Source: Rhipicephalus microplus
Taxonomy: Eukaryota > Arthropoda > Arachnida > Ixodida > Ixodidae
NCBI RefSeq assembly: GCF_043290135.1
Contig: NC_134710.1
Coordinates: 458,056,376 to 458,120,375, forward strand
Reading direction: 5' to 3'
Length of the DNA stretch: 64,000 nucleotides
The position numbers and the translations under genes are program-made. The first letter of the stretch is position 1. Each line of letters starts with the position of its first letter. Below the pieces are notes generated by a model. It was not told where the DNA came from and did not search any database. It saw only the letters and a program-made list of their open reading frames with translations. Positions 36,660 to 48,144 of this stretch are shown here, piece by piece.

Positions 36660-36850
36660 TATTTATTGGGGGTTTATGCATTAAAATCATGATTTGGTTT
36701 CAAGAAACGCCATAGCAGAGGGCTCCTGTCTAATTTTGACCATCCGGGCTGTTGAGCAAGCACCTACATCGAAGCACGCAGACGTTCTTTGAATTTTGAT
36801 CCCACGGAGAAGTATTTTTATGGAGGAATAACCCACTGGCTAATATTTTC
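36660..36850 (-). repeat. Degenerate copy of the tick SINE
   Basis: GGGTTTATGCATTAAAATCATGA, shortened here to its core, is followed by AGAAACGCCATAGCAGAGGG and CTAATTTTGACCATC, in the same order as the SINE body at 11560-11640. The head region at the right is barely recognisable. No target-site duplication was found. Confidence 0.6.
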
Positions 36851-36859
36851 TTAATTATT

Positions 36860-38000
36860 TTTTCCCTCGGGCAATTCTGTGAACAGACGAGAATACTTGT
36901 GCGCATGAGCGGAACTGTCTGTGCTGACGACGTTCACACCCTGCACAAGGCATTCTTGTGTTATTGAATCCATAAACCTGCCAAAATTCTACCTTTTAGT
37001 CTGAAATGAAAAAAAATTTTGTCACGCTTTCAGTGTCACTTACAACGCTTGGAATGAAAAGTTTAGGGAGCCATAGAAAGTTTAGATGCCCCAGCACCAC
37101 TCTCTGGGTACATTGACTGCGGCGTCGTCTGACAGCTCGCCGCACAGCGCGTGCGAGATCAAAAATTATCTGGACTGTCAGGCGTGCATAGCGTCAACAC
37201 CTTATTATTCTTACATTATGCTCTGGAACCATGAAAGCTATGGTCCGAAAACATACCGCACAATATCACACATTGCGCGGATGTGTGTGGTACGTAGAAG
37301 ACTTGGGGTGGGGTGCTAATCTAGACAGTTCACATCAGCTCTCGTATATGCGAAAAGAACATTGAGAAATTTATCCTAAAATACGTTTCATGTCAGACAC
37401 AAAACACTCACACACCAGTAGTTATTGTCAATTATCGCAACACTGACATTTTGAAACAAGCCAAAAAGGACTGGCACTACTACTTTGTAAGGGGGAACAT
37501 CGAAATAAAATAATACATCACCCCAGTCAATCAACTGTGCTGAATAGAAGATTTTGAACGAGGTCTTTGCGAAAATTCAGAGAAGATGGCGGTGGACCTA
37601 ATTGTGATTTATTGCTGTGACTACAAAGTGATTATCACTACAAATAATCTAAATTAATGATAAATCATACTGCCACCATTAGTATATTTGGTGTTTCTCA
37701 CAGCTCTGCTGCACACTCACGTTCGCAGGGTAGAATGCCGGCTAGTTCTCGTGGCTTCTATTTCTCTATTTTTTGTTTTCGTGTAGATAAGATTGCAATA
37801 TATATGTGTGATGTTATTAGTGAAGGACTAGTCCAGAAAGGACACGACGACACGCCAGTGCACAAATGCACGTTCACACTTGTAATAACCGTTCATACCA
37901 CACATGGCCAAACATGCATTTACTCAGGGTGCACTAGCTATCGAAGCAATAGTCTTCAAGCGAAACGTTCTCTCGCCGTCTGAGTGACGTGGACGCCTGT
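36860..38000. other. No gene recognised
   Basis: ORFs at 37086-37319 and 37657-37983 show no domain. No repeats were noticed. Confidence 0.45.
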
Positions 38001-38029
38001 CTTTCGAGAATGGTGTACCGCTTGGCTCA

Positions 38030-38700
38030 CTCGCTGTGATCGATGTGGGTCGGTCTTCATGATTCGGTCCTCTGCCGCTGCAGCCGCAGCACTCAGTTCC
38101 TTCGCTTTGACCCGGCAGCACCTTGACGTCGTGCCAGCCCATCGCCTGCTCCCTGGGTGAGTCGCCCAGCTGGAACGTCAGCTCAGTCGTTGGCCGCGAT
38201 CGTGGGCCACTGCGAGAACTCAATCTACCGCTCTGGACGGGAATGCGAACAGTCGACCTCTCCTGCTCTTTGGGCCAGTCACCCAGCGGCAACGTTGGTT
38301 GGCCTCTACCGTGGGTCGCCCAGCCACAGAAACAGCAGTCGGAACAACCACGCAACCCCTGGTTCCTGGGTGGGTCATCCAACCAGATTGCTGCTCGGAC
38401 ACAAAAACTGGTTTACCTCGAACCCAACCGTCGAGATTTGCCGATGACATGGGTCTCTAGCTCGCGAGGGCGCGCTTCCCGATCTCTCGGTGTCCTCTTG
38501 GTCACAACCACAAGGTACATGCGCGAACTTAGAAACCTACTGTGCCACCGCACAACGCTACTGAAACCTTGTGTACCTTGTGGTCACCACCACAAGATAC
38601 ATACGCGCACGACGCTAGAACCCTACTGTGCCACCGCACGGCGCCACATATTATCACGGCACCCTTTTACGAGAAAGTTGTTTACAAACGTCTATTCTGG
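38030..38700. repeat. GC-rich island with imperfect internal repeats
   Basis: It is clearly richer in G and C than its surroundings. A unit with CTGCTC..TGGG..AGTC.CCCAGC begins near 38144 and again near 38264, with a weaker third near 38355. Further right, GGTCAC.ACCACAAG.TACAT and CTACTGTGCCACCGCAC occur twice (about 38500-38558 and 38581-38640). An open minus frame (37924-38382) spans part of it without a known domain. It could be an LTR or leader of the minus-strand gypsy remnant next door; unproven. Confidence 0.5.
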
Positions 38701-39389
38701 TACAGTTGCGAGGGGTAGCTACAGGGTGCGTTTTCCTTAGTGTTCTCATAGACACGAACCATCAGTAACAGACCCGTAGCATAGTAAGCAGGTCAGTTAG
38801 TCCGCTACAATACAAGGAAGTAACAGCCAACTAATTCTAAGCTGCGGGCTAGTGATAAAAAATGTCAAATAGCCAAACAATTGACAGCTCATCCACATGG
38901 CGATATTGTCATTGGTTCCTGCAACGGCCGACACCTGTTGTGCTTATGTAGCTCCGCGCTCTTCGTATTTTTTCAGCATGTGTATATAAGAAATGTTGCT
39001 TTTTCCGGACACCTCAATGACATATGCAAAATTATTTCTCTGTTAGATGATAAGGAATGCTTCTTTTATTGCATAAAAAGGTTGTTTGAGTTAGTTGGAA
39101 GCGAAATTAGAACTTTGTCGCCATCATATAGTTTCCTGGGCCAACTTTCTAGTCGTAATACGTTTCCTGCTTGGCACGAGCCTTGGACAGCTCTTCGTGA
39201 GCGATCTTTCATGTATTTTTAGGCGATTGCGCAAGTTGAACACGTCATTGTTGGTCGTCCGGGTTTGTTATTGAAGGCCCGCATCTGTTCATAGTTCTGC
39301 TAAAACGATTAGATGTCCTCGGACGTGGCGACCGTAAGTAGGTTGAAACTGGAGGAAACTGAGGCTTGCCTGTGGGACTTCTCTATATG

Positions 39390-40970
39390 CATAAAGCTAT
39401 AGAGTGAGGTATCCCGAAATTGAGGGCTTTCTTGGCACATTCTCTTGAGCATTTTTTAAGAAGTCATTGTGCATCTCTACGAGAACATTCGCCATCGCGT
39501 GATTCGGTGTTGTCTTTAGCAGCTTCACCGAGATAAATCTGCTAACCTCTTTCATATAAACTTGCTCCTTGGTCTTTGACCTTTTCTTTCGGCAAGCCAA
39601 TGCGGTAAGAGGTATCTAATAGTGATTCTGCAACGTGACCTGCATCGATTGCGGGCAGTGTTACAGCATCGGGGTACCAAGTGACAAAATCGATTAAGGT
39701 CAGCATATATCGGGTTCCACGATCAGATTTTGGGTGAATGCTTTGATTACGTCAGTGGAGACTCTTTCAAAAGGTGTTTAGATAAGAGAAATTATTCCTA
39801 GCGGTGTGACACCAACTTTCTTTTTAGGGGAAGTCCTCTGGCACTTGTCGCAAGACTCGACAGAGCGCTTCACGTTTCCGTAAAGATTACGTCAATGAAT
39901 TTTTTTCAGAACCCGATCCGTGGTACCCTCGATGCCCTGGTGTCCTGCCATATTGCTTACATAAGCAATTTGAAATATGCTTTGCTAGAACTGTTTCGGA
40001 GTGACCACTCGCTTATACGTTCTACCAGTAGTATGGCGGTAAAAACAATAAACGTTGGCCCTTATCTTTTATGAATTTATAGCTACAGCCTTTCCCCAAT
40101 TTAAGCTCTTTGTTGAGCTTAGCGATGGTAGCCTTTAGGGTTGAACCTTTTCGCTGCTCCTCGACGCGTTGAGTTCTTGAGACATAGGATAAAAAAATGT
40201 AGAGACGTACATTGCCTTGATTTTGTCAGGACCTTGTTGTTTATATTTGGTTTTCATCACGCTTGAAGAAACACAGGAGTTCACAAGTGACTTGATCGCC
40301 GGCGCTTCCAGGGAGTGCAGACACCTGCTTCCAGTCAGCATCTGTGTTGTACAGTCTTCTGACGCCCGGAATATTTCCGAACAAAAGGTCATATAGTGGC
40401 CGATTCATGCAAGCTACTTTCAGCACCCCTGCGAACTACAGTGTTTTGACTTGTCCAACAGATTCTGGTTGATGACTAGTGAAGCCGTCTAGCAGAACCG
40501 CGCTGATGTTCTCGCCGGTCAAGCAAACATCAGAACAAATACTCGTCAGACGATTGTCATTTCGCATCTCGTATCGCGTAGTACACGAACCTCTCTTTCG
40601 ATCAGTTGTTCTTCACCACTGGCATCCCATCGACCAGGAATCAAACAGCATTTTGCAAGTAATTTTCACCCTGGTGACGTGGAGAAGGAGTGTTCCCACC
40701 TCAACGTGTACATGGCTTTCTAGAACGAGACCGGGCAGGTTCGTATTCAATACACGCACAGGAAGAACTTGGCTTGTTGTCTCCTGGTTAGTTTTGACAT
40801 GTTTCTCCTACGTGTCCCGTTTTTCCACAAAGTTTGTGCTTAGCATCTGCTTGGGTAGAATGTGGCGTTCAGGAGCTACATTACCAAAACGATTGCACAG
40901 AATACACTTGAGTCAGGGTTTCCTCGGAACTTAAGTAGGCTTTACATCCGAATTGTTGTTCTCAGGACCT
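39390..40970 (-). pseudogene. Ty3/gypsy remnant: protease region joined to integrase, RT missing
   Basis: On the minus strand, a degraded zinc-knuckle-like stretch (about 40840-40900) leads to a protease-like region with PLYDLLFGNIPG (40370-40405). At about 40135 the sequence switches to integrase. Its zinc domain has SNMAGHQGIEGTTDRVL and CDKCQRTSPKKK (39820-39960), and its core has YMLTLIDFVTWYPDAVTLP (about 39650-39705). The normal DNG box reads KDQGA, so the second catalytic aspartate is lost. MKEVSRFISVKLLKTTPNHA follows in frame 39397-39600, and similarity ends near 39390. The roughly 2 kb of RT and RNase H normally between protease and integrase is absent. Confidence 0.8.
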
Positions 40971-41278
40971 TACCCTAGATTAGGCGAAATGTGTGCCTAA
41001 AGGAAGCTAGCGAGTTCATCTCGCGATTTACATTCTCTCTCTTAACGAAACAACTAGCTTCGATTGGCAAGACCACATAAATTGTTCAGCTATCACGTGA
41101 TATTTGACATGATGAAGGTTTTACGCACGTTAGTCATTTTGCTCTAACGGGTGAAAGTGGCTGACAATTTTTTCTGTGAACATCTACGCTATTTCAGCAC
41201 CACAAACTGAAGTTGGAGCCAAGAGCACTCACCGTGGTTGTCTAGAGTTCATCAAGCCCTACAACATATTCACTGATC

Positions 41279-41358
41279 AAATGCATTCGCAAACAAATGC
41301 ATATGACACAAGAAATTGTTAAATGCATTCGCAAACATATGCATATGACACAACAAAA
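41279..41358 (+). repeat. Two tandem 42-bp units
   Basis: AAATGCATTCGCAAAC at 41279 recurs at 41321, and both units continue through ATGCATATGACACAA. Only single-base differences are seen in the shared part. Confidence 0.92.
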
Positions 41359-41429
41359 GCTTCAAGTTTCCGCCGACGGTTTGCGAAAAGCCACCTGGCA
41401 GATATATACCACGTAAACAAACTCTCCTT

Positions 41430-41525
41430 TATGCGGTGGGGCTCCGGTGCAATGGGAAAGACATATGCTTCAGGTGCATGTGGTCCCGAGTTCAATTCCA
41501 GTGCTGAATGTGGCTTGCATGTAAA
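41430..41525 (+). repeat. tRNA-like segment (possible SINE head)
   Basis: GGTGCAATGGGAAAGAC is A-box-like and CCCGAGTTCAATTCCAG is a good B-box-like match about 40 bases later. No tail or target duplication was identified. It could be a tRNA pseudogene. Confidence 0.4.
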
Positions 41526-41942
41526 TCTCGAAGAATAGGATGGTTGTGGTACTGATGGTTTTCTAATTACCTAGAGTCATATTATCCACCGTATTATGGG
41601 CGAGTAACTGCTCTTGAATGCGTAAAATAATGCGTTTTTACGCAACTGCGTCAGGCCAGGCCGCCTATGGATAATGTCACGCGTAACTGCAGGCCCTACT
41701 TAGCCAAAAAAATTGATGTAAAATCCCGGCTAAATCTTGTCCTGTATATTCTGAAGGCCACTTGAATTTCAACCGGTTAATCTGAAACACGTCTACGGAG
41801 CCACGTAACTAACGGACTCTAAGCGGCCACAAATTGACGTGATTTTCTGCCGAGTGGTGTGTATTCTAGCTAAAATTTGACTACGCGTACAATTTTATGC
41901 ACACGGCGTGAGGAATACAGGTCGTAAGTTCTGTATCTTATT

Positions 41943-43070
41943 AGGCTAGTTTGGTTTAGGAATGATGATCACCTCAACATGTTTCCATTCTGGTGGTACT
42001 TTAGCGCTGTTCCAACATTCATTGATATATTTCAAGAGAGCGTCAAGATTCAGTCCATTGCGATTCCGAAGTGTTTTGTATTTTATTCTGTCTATTATCG
42101 GAGCTGTGTTGCTGGTGAGTTTATGGACGGCCCTCTCTATCTCAATCACTGTAGAAAGTTAATCTAATCCTATGTTGGGGTTACGACAATACTCATCAAA
42201 GCGTGAATGCCCAGAAATGTTCCGCTTTGTACCAAGGAACTTTTCTTTCACTACTTTGATGATGTCTTCCACTTTTCCTTGGTGGTTGTGTATTAGTCTG
42301 TGTAATTTTTTGTTTGGCTGCGCTCTTTGTATCTTTCCCGATAGGAGATTTTGAGTATGACCTAGCTACGCATGGTACTTAGGATCTCTTGAAGCTTGTT
42401 ACAAGTATGATGCCAGTTCTTTCTTTCCAGTTAAGAATACACATAAGCTTGCGCTTCATTGTCCAAATTGGAGATTCGAATCTTCAGTTCGTGATTGCAC
42501 TTGTGGCGTCAACGTTTCGCGAGGCCCCTTCACGCATCACGCAGGTGCAGTAAGAAAAGATCAACGGCAGCGGCTTTGCGTGACGATTGGAGCACCCATG
42601 TGTGCTTCGCCACTCTTACTAAGAATCCTCGAGTCCACCTTTCTATGTCGTCTATTGCAGCATCAACAAAACAATCGTCTTTGCGAAAGACTTGCCAACC
42701 ATTATCCTAACTTTTACAATTTCGTCGCCGATTTGTGGTAGCAAATGACCGTTTGGTATATAGAATGGTCGCTGCCCAGCTCTTTTCTTTGCAACTCCTC
42801 TCCCAATGTTTGAGGCCTTTTACGAACGTCAGATCCGGACTGGTGTTTCCTAATACCCTGTTGCCAATGCGCATGCGTGACATATAGTCGTTTAACAGGA
42901 TGAGGTGGTGTTGTTTCGTAACGTTGTGCATGTCTTCTTGTTTTCTTTGACTCCGTTTAACTCCAGGCTACAAGGAGGGCATTATATTCACAAGCTACTA
43001 GTAATCTGTTGCCCTTGATCAGCTTTACTTCTTGCATTAGCTTGTATAGATCCCTTATGTGGTCCTTCAA
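41943..43070 (-). pseudogene. I/Jockey-like LINE fragment: endonuclease to start of RT
   Basis: On the minus strand, endonuclease remains (42707-43060; RIGNRVLGNTSPDLTFVKG with the aspartate of the SPDLTF box, then an SDH-like site in another frame) are followed by the linker (42160-42700, many stops) and the RT start (41946-42149). The RT start reads EIERAVHKLTSNTAP and VPPEWKHVEVIIIPKPN, the conserved fingers segment. Everything after IPKP is missing, so unlike a normal 5'-truncated LINE this copy lacks its 3' half, which implies a later deletion. Confidence 0.75.
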
Positions 43071-43399
43071 AGGGCTCTACACGTTTAACACAAACAAATC
43101 ATACCAGTGATTGTCACCTCTTTTTAGTAATGCTGCTGCAGCAAACTTCAATAAGGGGCAGTAGTGCTTTTTTATGGAAAAGTATCTTGCCATTTATCAA
43201 GCCACTGAAGGGCATATTATATTGTCACGTGATTACTGATAGAACACAGCGTCTGTTAAAAGGAGTACCAAACGTCAAGCCGAACCGATAACTATGAACA
43301 CCATGCGGCACCCTCTCCTTGAAAAGTATACCAACCCGATGTTCAACGCTGATTAGATGTGAGAGTAATCACGCACATGCACAAAGACGCATGATGAAG

Positions 43400-44125
43400 C
43401 AGTGTCAGGTGATTAAGGGGTAGTGCGGCTTCATCTTTGATACAATAACAATGTCCGCTTGCTCGGAACATCTAGATCGCCGAGCTATGCTTTCAAGCAG
43501 ACATTTGTAGATGACATCGTTGAGTCGGCGTAGTACTTTATAAGGAACGGAATAGCGGTGAAGCAACTTTTCTGAACAGCCCCTTTGGCAAACGGGAATC
43601 CACAGCCTCACCATTTAACCAGGTTGGTAAATAACAAGACGGTGACAAAAAACAGTACCTCCCCGAGTCGATGTGTATTTTTTGAATCCGCGCGAGTGCA
43701 AGCTTGCGGGCCGCATTGCTGAGCCGGGTAACCTCGTTCGCATCAGTAGTGATGTCGGTCATGTAATGCAGGAGAATGGCATCCAGTATCGTAAACCCTT
43801 CTCGACCGTGAAGCAACCGGAAAGGGCTGAGCTTTGTGGTCGTTTGAACAACAGTGTTGTGAGTGAAAGTTGCGTATGACAAAATGGGATCTCAGTTTTT
43901 GTAATCGCAATCAAAGTACACGGATAACATTTCACCGAGCATCTTGTTTGAATTCTCCGTCAGACGATTGGTTTGTAGATTTCATGCAGTCATTTTGCAA
44001 TGAGCTGTTTCACTAAGCCTAATGAAGTTTTGCATAATTTGGGCTGTAAAGGCTATTCCACGGTCAGTGAAAAGAAGTATTGGCGCTCCATGATGGAGAA
44101 CAATCCCTATTGATAATCCTGAGTT
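43400..44125 (-). pseudogene. Ty3/gypsy integrase C-terminal half, degraded
   Basis: Frame 43538-43882 (minus) reads SYATFTHNTVVQTTTKLSPF, then RLLHGREGF, the segment after the active site. The downstream frame 43405-43614 has EKLLHRYSVPYKVLRRLNDV, the chromodomain-proximal C-terminus. Upstream, at 43890-44120, FTDRGIAF corresponds to the second catalytic aspartate region. The remnant ends within about 15 bases of the (ATCT)n array at 44139. Confidence 0.82.
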
Positions 44126-44138
44126 GGTGTATGCTGGA

Positions 44139-44211
<73 letters not shown>
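44139..44211 (+). repeat. (ATCT)n microsatellite, second copy
   Basis: Uninterrupted ATCT units, about 18. The sequence after it resembles that after the first array at 2921-3019. Confidence 0.97.
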
Positions 44212-44460
44212 GCTGCTTAGGTTTGGGTGCTCATGTGGTCACTCCCTTAACTTGGCGTAAACCAAAATTAACATAGGAGGGTAAGACGGTTTGAAGAATT
44301 AGACGTACTGGTGAAAACATGAATAATGTTAATATGCCGTCGGGTACGTTGTCAAATGCTTCCCGCAAGACAGTGGCACATACGCACGGGCGGGTATGTG
44401 CTGCTGGTATGTGGGTGTGTGCCACAGGTGATTAACACTTAGTGATACCAGCGAACGACG
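44212..44460 (+). repeat. Dispersed repeat adjoining the second (ATCT)n array
   Basis: ACTTGGCGTAAACCAAAATT, then AACATGAATAATG, aligns with ACTTGGCGAAACTAATATT and GACATGAATACGG near 3077-3150. No coding sequence is seen. Similarity fades after about 44350. Confidence 0.5.
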
Positions 44461-44927
44461 AGAACACACCTGAGCAATTTTAACACATGAGCGTTAAGCA
44501 ATACCGGATATCAATAGCGTTGGCTCAACAAAGACGTAGAATAAATGTCAGTGCTATAAAAAACCCGACGTAGGCAGCGTTGACCCCCCCCCCCGATGAA
44601 TGCAAATAATAAATGTTAAGGTTCTAGCATGTATCAAACCTAAGCATTCTGTGTGACAGTCAAGCATTCTACCACAACGAACGCCCGGCCTCGGAACTAC
44701 TTTTGAAATAAGCGCTAATCTTCTTGGAACGTCAGTATTGATTGCAGTGCTGCATACCCAATTTTATAAACATTATCTATGTGCTCCTTTTATACAACCG
44801 TCCCGTCGCGTTATCGTCAATTGTGGTTAGGTGCCATGAGCTGAAGTCAAGTTATCTCGCAGTGTCCAGATCCAGCAGCTTCGCGAGAATCAGCGCTTCA
44901 TATCAGCTTATGGTGTTGCTAATAGGC

Positions 44928-45699
44928 TTTTGCGACCGTCATCATTATTGAAGTTTTTGAGCCTTTGTGAACGGGACGAAAATATTTCGACGCATTCCAA
45001 GCAAGGGTGTGCCGTCAAAACGGATTAATTTCCTCTCGAGAAAACCTCAACGAGGGGATAGGGACTGGTTCGCACAAAGAAAACTCACGAGCCAAGAGAG
45101 GCCATTGTGAGCTCGACTCTAAAAATGCCATTGTGTTTCCTGTGAGCAAGGCTTTCGAGCCAGACAAGGAGGCAGCTGGGCCATTTTCGAGGTCACCGAG
45201 GATTCGGAAATCTCGGAACCAGCATGGCATTTGCAGTTCAGGCTGAAAGCTAAAGCCAAACTGGTTGTGGCTGCATCTTGCGAGGAGAAGCGGAGTCTTC
45301 GATATTTGCAGCTAAGCCCCTGCTTTTAGCAAACGAGAAATGGAATGCAGGGTTGAAGGCAAGGAAAAGGCACTATGTGCTACAGTCTTTGCCGGAGCCC
45401 GCCTCGACGACGAGGGGTTAGTCGACCACTCCTCCTTACCCTTTTCTCTATAGGATCGGCTGAATGGGGTGGTATATTTTGACAATATGCTGGCTCACCA
45501 CTACATAGTCCTACCCAAACAGTTGAACAGCTCTCCTGTACAGTTCTGATCAATTGATCACATCCTTTCAAAGTCTCAGTTACTAACCATGTAAATAAAT
45601 TGTCGTTTTTACGAGCGCCTCATCTGACTTGTTCGACGATGGGTCCTAGGACGGGGGCCCGCTACCAAACTGAGACCTGCCGGACCCGGAGTCACAATA
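44928..45699 (+). repeat. 5' LTR, 772 bp
   Basis: It aligns with 49816-50590. The first bases read TTTTGCGACC where the other LTR has TGTTACGACC, and the last read AGTCACAATA where the other has AGTCGCAACA. AATAAA lies at 45594-45599. Differences are scattered, with a few short indels. Confidence 0.88.
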
Positions 45700-46080
45700 A
45701 CAGGATGGAAGCGGTGGGATGGCGTCAACCCAGGTCGCAACCACTGGATTCAGCAGAGAGATGGTGTCAACCCAGGTAGCAACGACTCGACGACAGCATT
45801 CAGATGCTACGACCCCATCGACTTCGAGAGGCGATACGATGACAACGGTCGGATGCTCCGAGCTCATAGACTTGAGTGGCAGCCAAACGGCACTTCTGAG
45901 ATGACACGAGGTCATTGACTGCGAGAGGCAACCGGAAGGCTCTGCTGAGATGCGCGACGCTGAAGGCATGGCTGCGAGCAGGGTGAGTGCCGACTTTCTC
46001 TGTTAAACTTTACCAGGCATTTACTAATGCGCGAGTAAAAGCTGGTAGGGAGCACAGCTTTTTTGGTCATTGTGTAACTA

Positions 46081-46366
46081 GCGTCAGGCAAATTGTGAGA
46101 TAGCTTGATTAAGCTATAGTCTGTGGGTGACGGCAAGGTTAACAGTGACAGAGCTATTTTAGTCATCATGTTAACAGATAACTTGCGTCAGACATAATTT
46201 TGAGATAGCTTTTTAAGCTATAGTCTGTGGGTGACGGCAAGGTTAACGGTGACGGGGCTGTTTTAGTCATATGGTTAACATATAACTTGCGTCGGGCAGA
46301 TAATTGTGAGATAGCTTGTTCAAGCTATAGTCTGTAGGTGACGGCAAGGTTGACAGTGACAGAACA
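46081..46366 (+). repeat. Three tandem 104-bp units in the leader
   Basis: Units start at 46081, 46185 and 46289 (GCGTCAGG, GCGTCAGA, GCGTCGGG). Each holds GAGATAGCTT..AAGCTATAGTCTGT and GGTGACGGCAAGGTT. The AGCTT..AAGCT part is a short inverted repeat that could form a hairpin in RNA. The third unit is partial. Confidence 0.93.
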
Positions 46367-46519
46367 GGATTCCGTGTAAGAGCCTAAGGAAGCTTTTGCA
46401 GACTAAGTTAACAGGTAACATGGGGCAAGGCAGTAAGCTAGGGCTGTCGTTGTTGTCAGGGTTAATTAGCTGCAAGACAGGAATCAATTGTGGAACACAG
46501 AACGTTACCGGAAGCAGTC

Positions 46520-47335
46520 ATGAATCTGAAAGTCCTGCAAAAACATATGTTGCTAGCGATCGCAAGAGAGATGAACCTAGATGTGCCAGACTTCCCCACA
46601 AAAAGAGGACTGATCGAGCGGATCGTCGGGACAAGGTTGGACGATGAGGTACTCTTACGCTATGTCCTGGACATTGAGGAAGCAAATGCAGAAGTCCAAA
46701 GAAAAGAAGCAGAGGCAGAAGCCCAGAGAAAAGAGACAGAAGCCCAGAGAAAAGAGAAAGCAGTCATGAGTCTAAAAGCCCTGCAAAAACCAATGTTGCT
46801 AGCGATCGCAAGGGAGTAGAGCCTAGATGTGTCAATCTCCCCAACAAGACCAGGACTGATCGAGCGGATCGTCGGGACAGGGTTGGACAATATGGAACTC
46901 TCAGGAAATGTCATGGAGCTTGAGGAAAAAAAGGCAGCTCAGAGAAAAGAGGCAGAAGCCGAAAGGATACGTATACACGAAGCTACGATGCAGGCCTTTT
47001 CTGAGAGGATAGAAAGGTCAAATAATCGCATTCGGGAACTGCATCAGGATCGAAGTCCGTCATGTATATGTGAAGTATCTGTAGAGTCCGAAAGGTGCGG
47101 GGAAGTGGCGAGTATGGTGCAGTGTGAAGTCACCGAGAAAGCCGCTGTTTGCGAGGTTTCACCCGAGAAAAGTACGCGTCTCTATCAGTGCGACATGCAA
47201 AGTGATCATTCGGCGGAGAGAAAACAGCAACAGATCGTTGTTAGTGAAAATGCGCCTAGAGAAGGTACGCGACTCACCGATGGTGCGAAGGTAGTGCACG
47301 TAGAGAGCGGGACGGGGGCTGGTATGAAACTGTAA
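46520..47335 (+). pseudogene. gag-like ORF with an internal 246-bp tandem duplication
   Basis: I start at the ATG at 46520. The N-terminus reads MNLKVLQKHMLLAIAREM, then GLIERIVG, the helical SAP-like start seen in tick gypsy gags. A charged repeat (RKEAEAEAQRKETEAQRKE), probably coiled coil, follows at about 46690-46760. The whole block is repeated 246 bp (82 codons) later, from 46761, in frame. In the second copy the codon matching the methionine in AREM is TAG (46817-46819), the only stop in the frame up to 47335. No zinc knuckle was seen. Confidence 0.75.
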
Positions 47336-47339
47336 CAAG

Positions 47340-48141
47340 TCCAAAAGGTGTTCCAAGTGAGACCTAGGCTGGTTCCAGTCGCCCTGGTGGGCTCATTGAA
47401 CAGATTGATCAGCTGGAGACCGCGCTCGAGCCTCAGCAAGGTAATGACCTTTCGGATGTCGAAAGAGATGACAACAAAGGTAGTCCTAAATGTAGCGAAG
47501 ACATAGCGCTACTGAAACCCGATAGTGCCGCCAGCGAGGGCGAGCTACTGTTGAAAGCATTTTCTACCGATAGAGTGGGAAATGTTTGAAAGGTGGAGAA
47601 GGTACATTGCGAGGCTGTCGTAGGTGTACCAACAGGCACAAGTTTGGTGGAGGATCGTTTCGAGGAAAAGTGTAATCCCAGCAGCATGAACAGAGATTGT
47701 GTGTTGTTAGTGACATGCTTCGTGCAGCGGCACGTAAATGATCGGCCGGACGGTTAAAACTACCTGAAAATCGAGCAGGACGCTGATTTCTAAGAGTTCA
47801 GTTCTGTGGAGAGCCCAGAGTCTGGAGAGTCTGGTTTTGTGAGGGGTAGCGCAGATAAATTAGCCCGTCAGAGCAATGGTGCGAGGAAACCGAAGGACAA
47901 AGGCTGTAGAAAGGGTAGTGCACAGGCACACCTTAACTGTACGGTTGCCGTTGACACATCCACGGAAGTTTGTACCAACCAAAGAAAGGTTGTACGTAGG
48001 CGTCACCGAAAAAAAAAGAAGCGGGGACATACGGCACCACAAAAAGTGGAGGCAGAAAGCATGCCGCAGCGAAAACGGGAAGGTTGGTCATCAGGCAATT
48101 CAATAAAAGGTCCTTTGACGCGTCCTGTCACGCGAAATTGA
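47340..48141 (+). pseudogene. Continuation of the gag-like coding region, frameshifted
   Basis: After the stop at 47333-47335 coding sequence goes on in another frame at about 47398 (EQIDQLETALEPQQGND) to a TGA near 47587. It then resumes in the same frame to about 47757, and a last frame (47806-48141) is strongly basic (KVVRRRHRKKKKRG), as in a nucleic-acid-binding tail. The composition is acidic first and basic last. I do not recognise domains. Confidence 0.5.
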
Positions 48142-48144
48142 CGA

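Noticed and set aside
38881..39222. A 113-codon plus frame upstream of the gypsy remnant.
   Set aside because: No domain was recognised and there is no splice or context support; left unannotated.
44928..45699. The long repeat pair at 44.9 and 49.8 kb considered as a segmental duplication.
   Set aside because: TG..CA ends in the 3' copy, AATAAA in both, and gag-like sense coding between them fit LTRs better.
46081..46366. Regular 104-bp repeats considered as a CRISPR-like array.
   Set aside because: The units are continuous homologous sequence with no unique spacers, in a eukaryotic LTR element leader.
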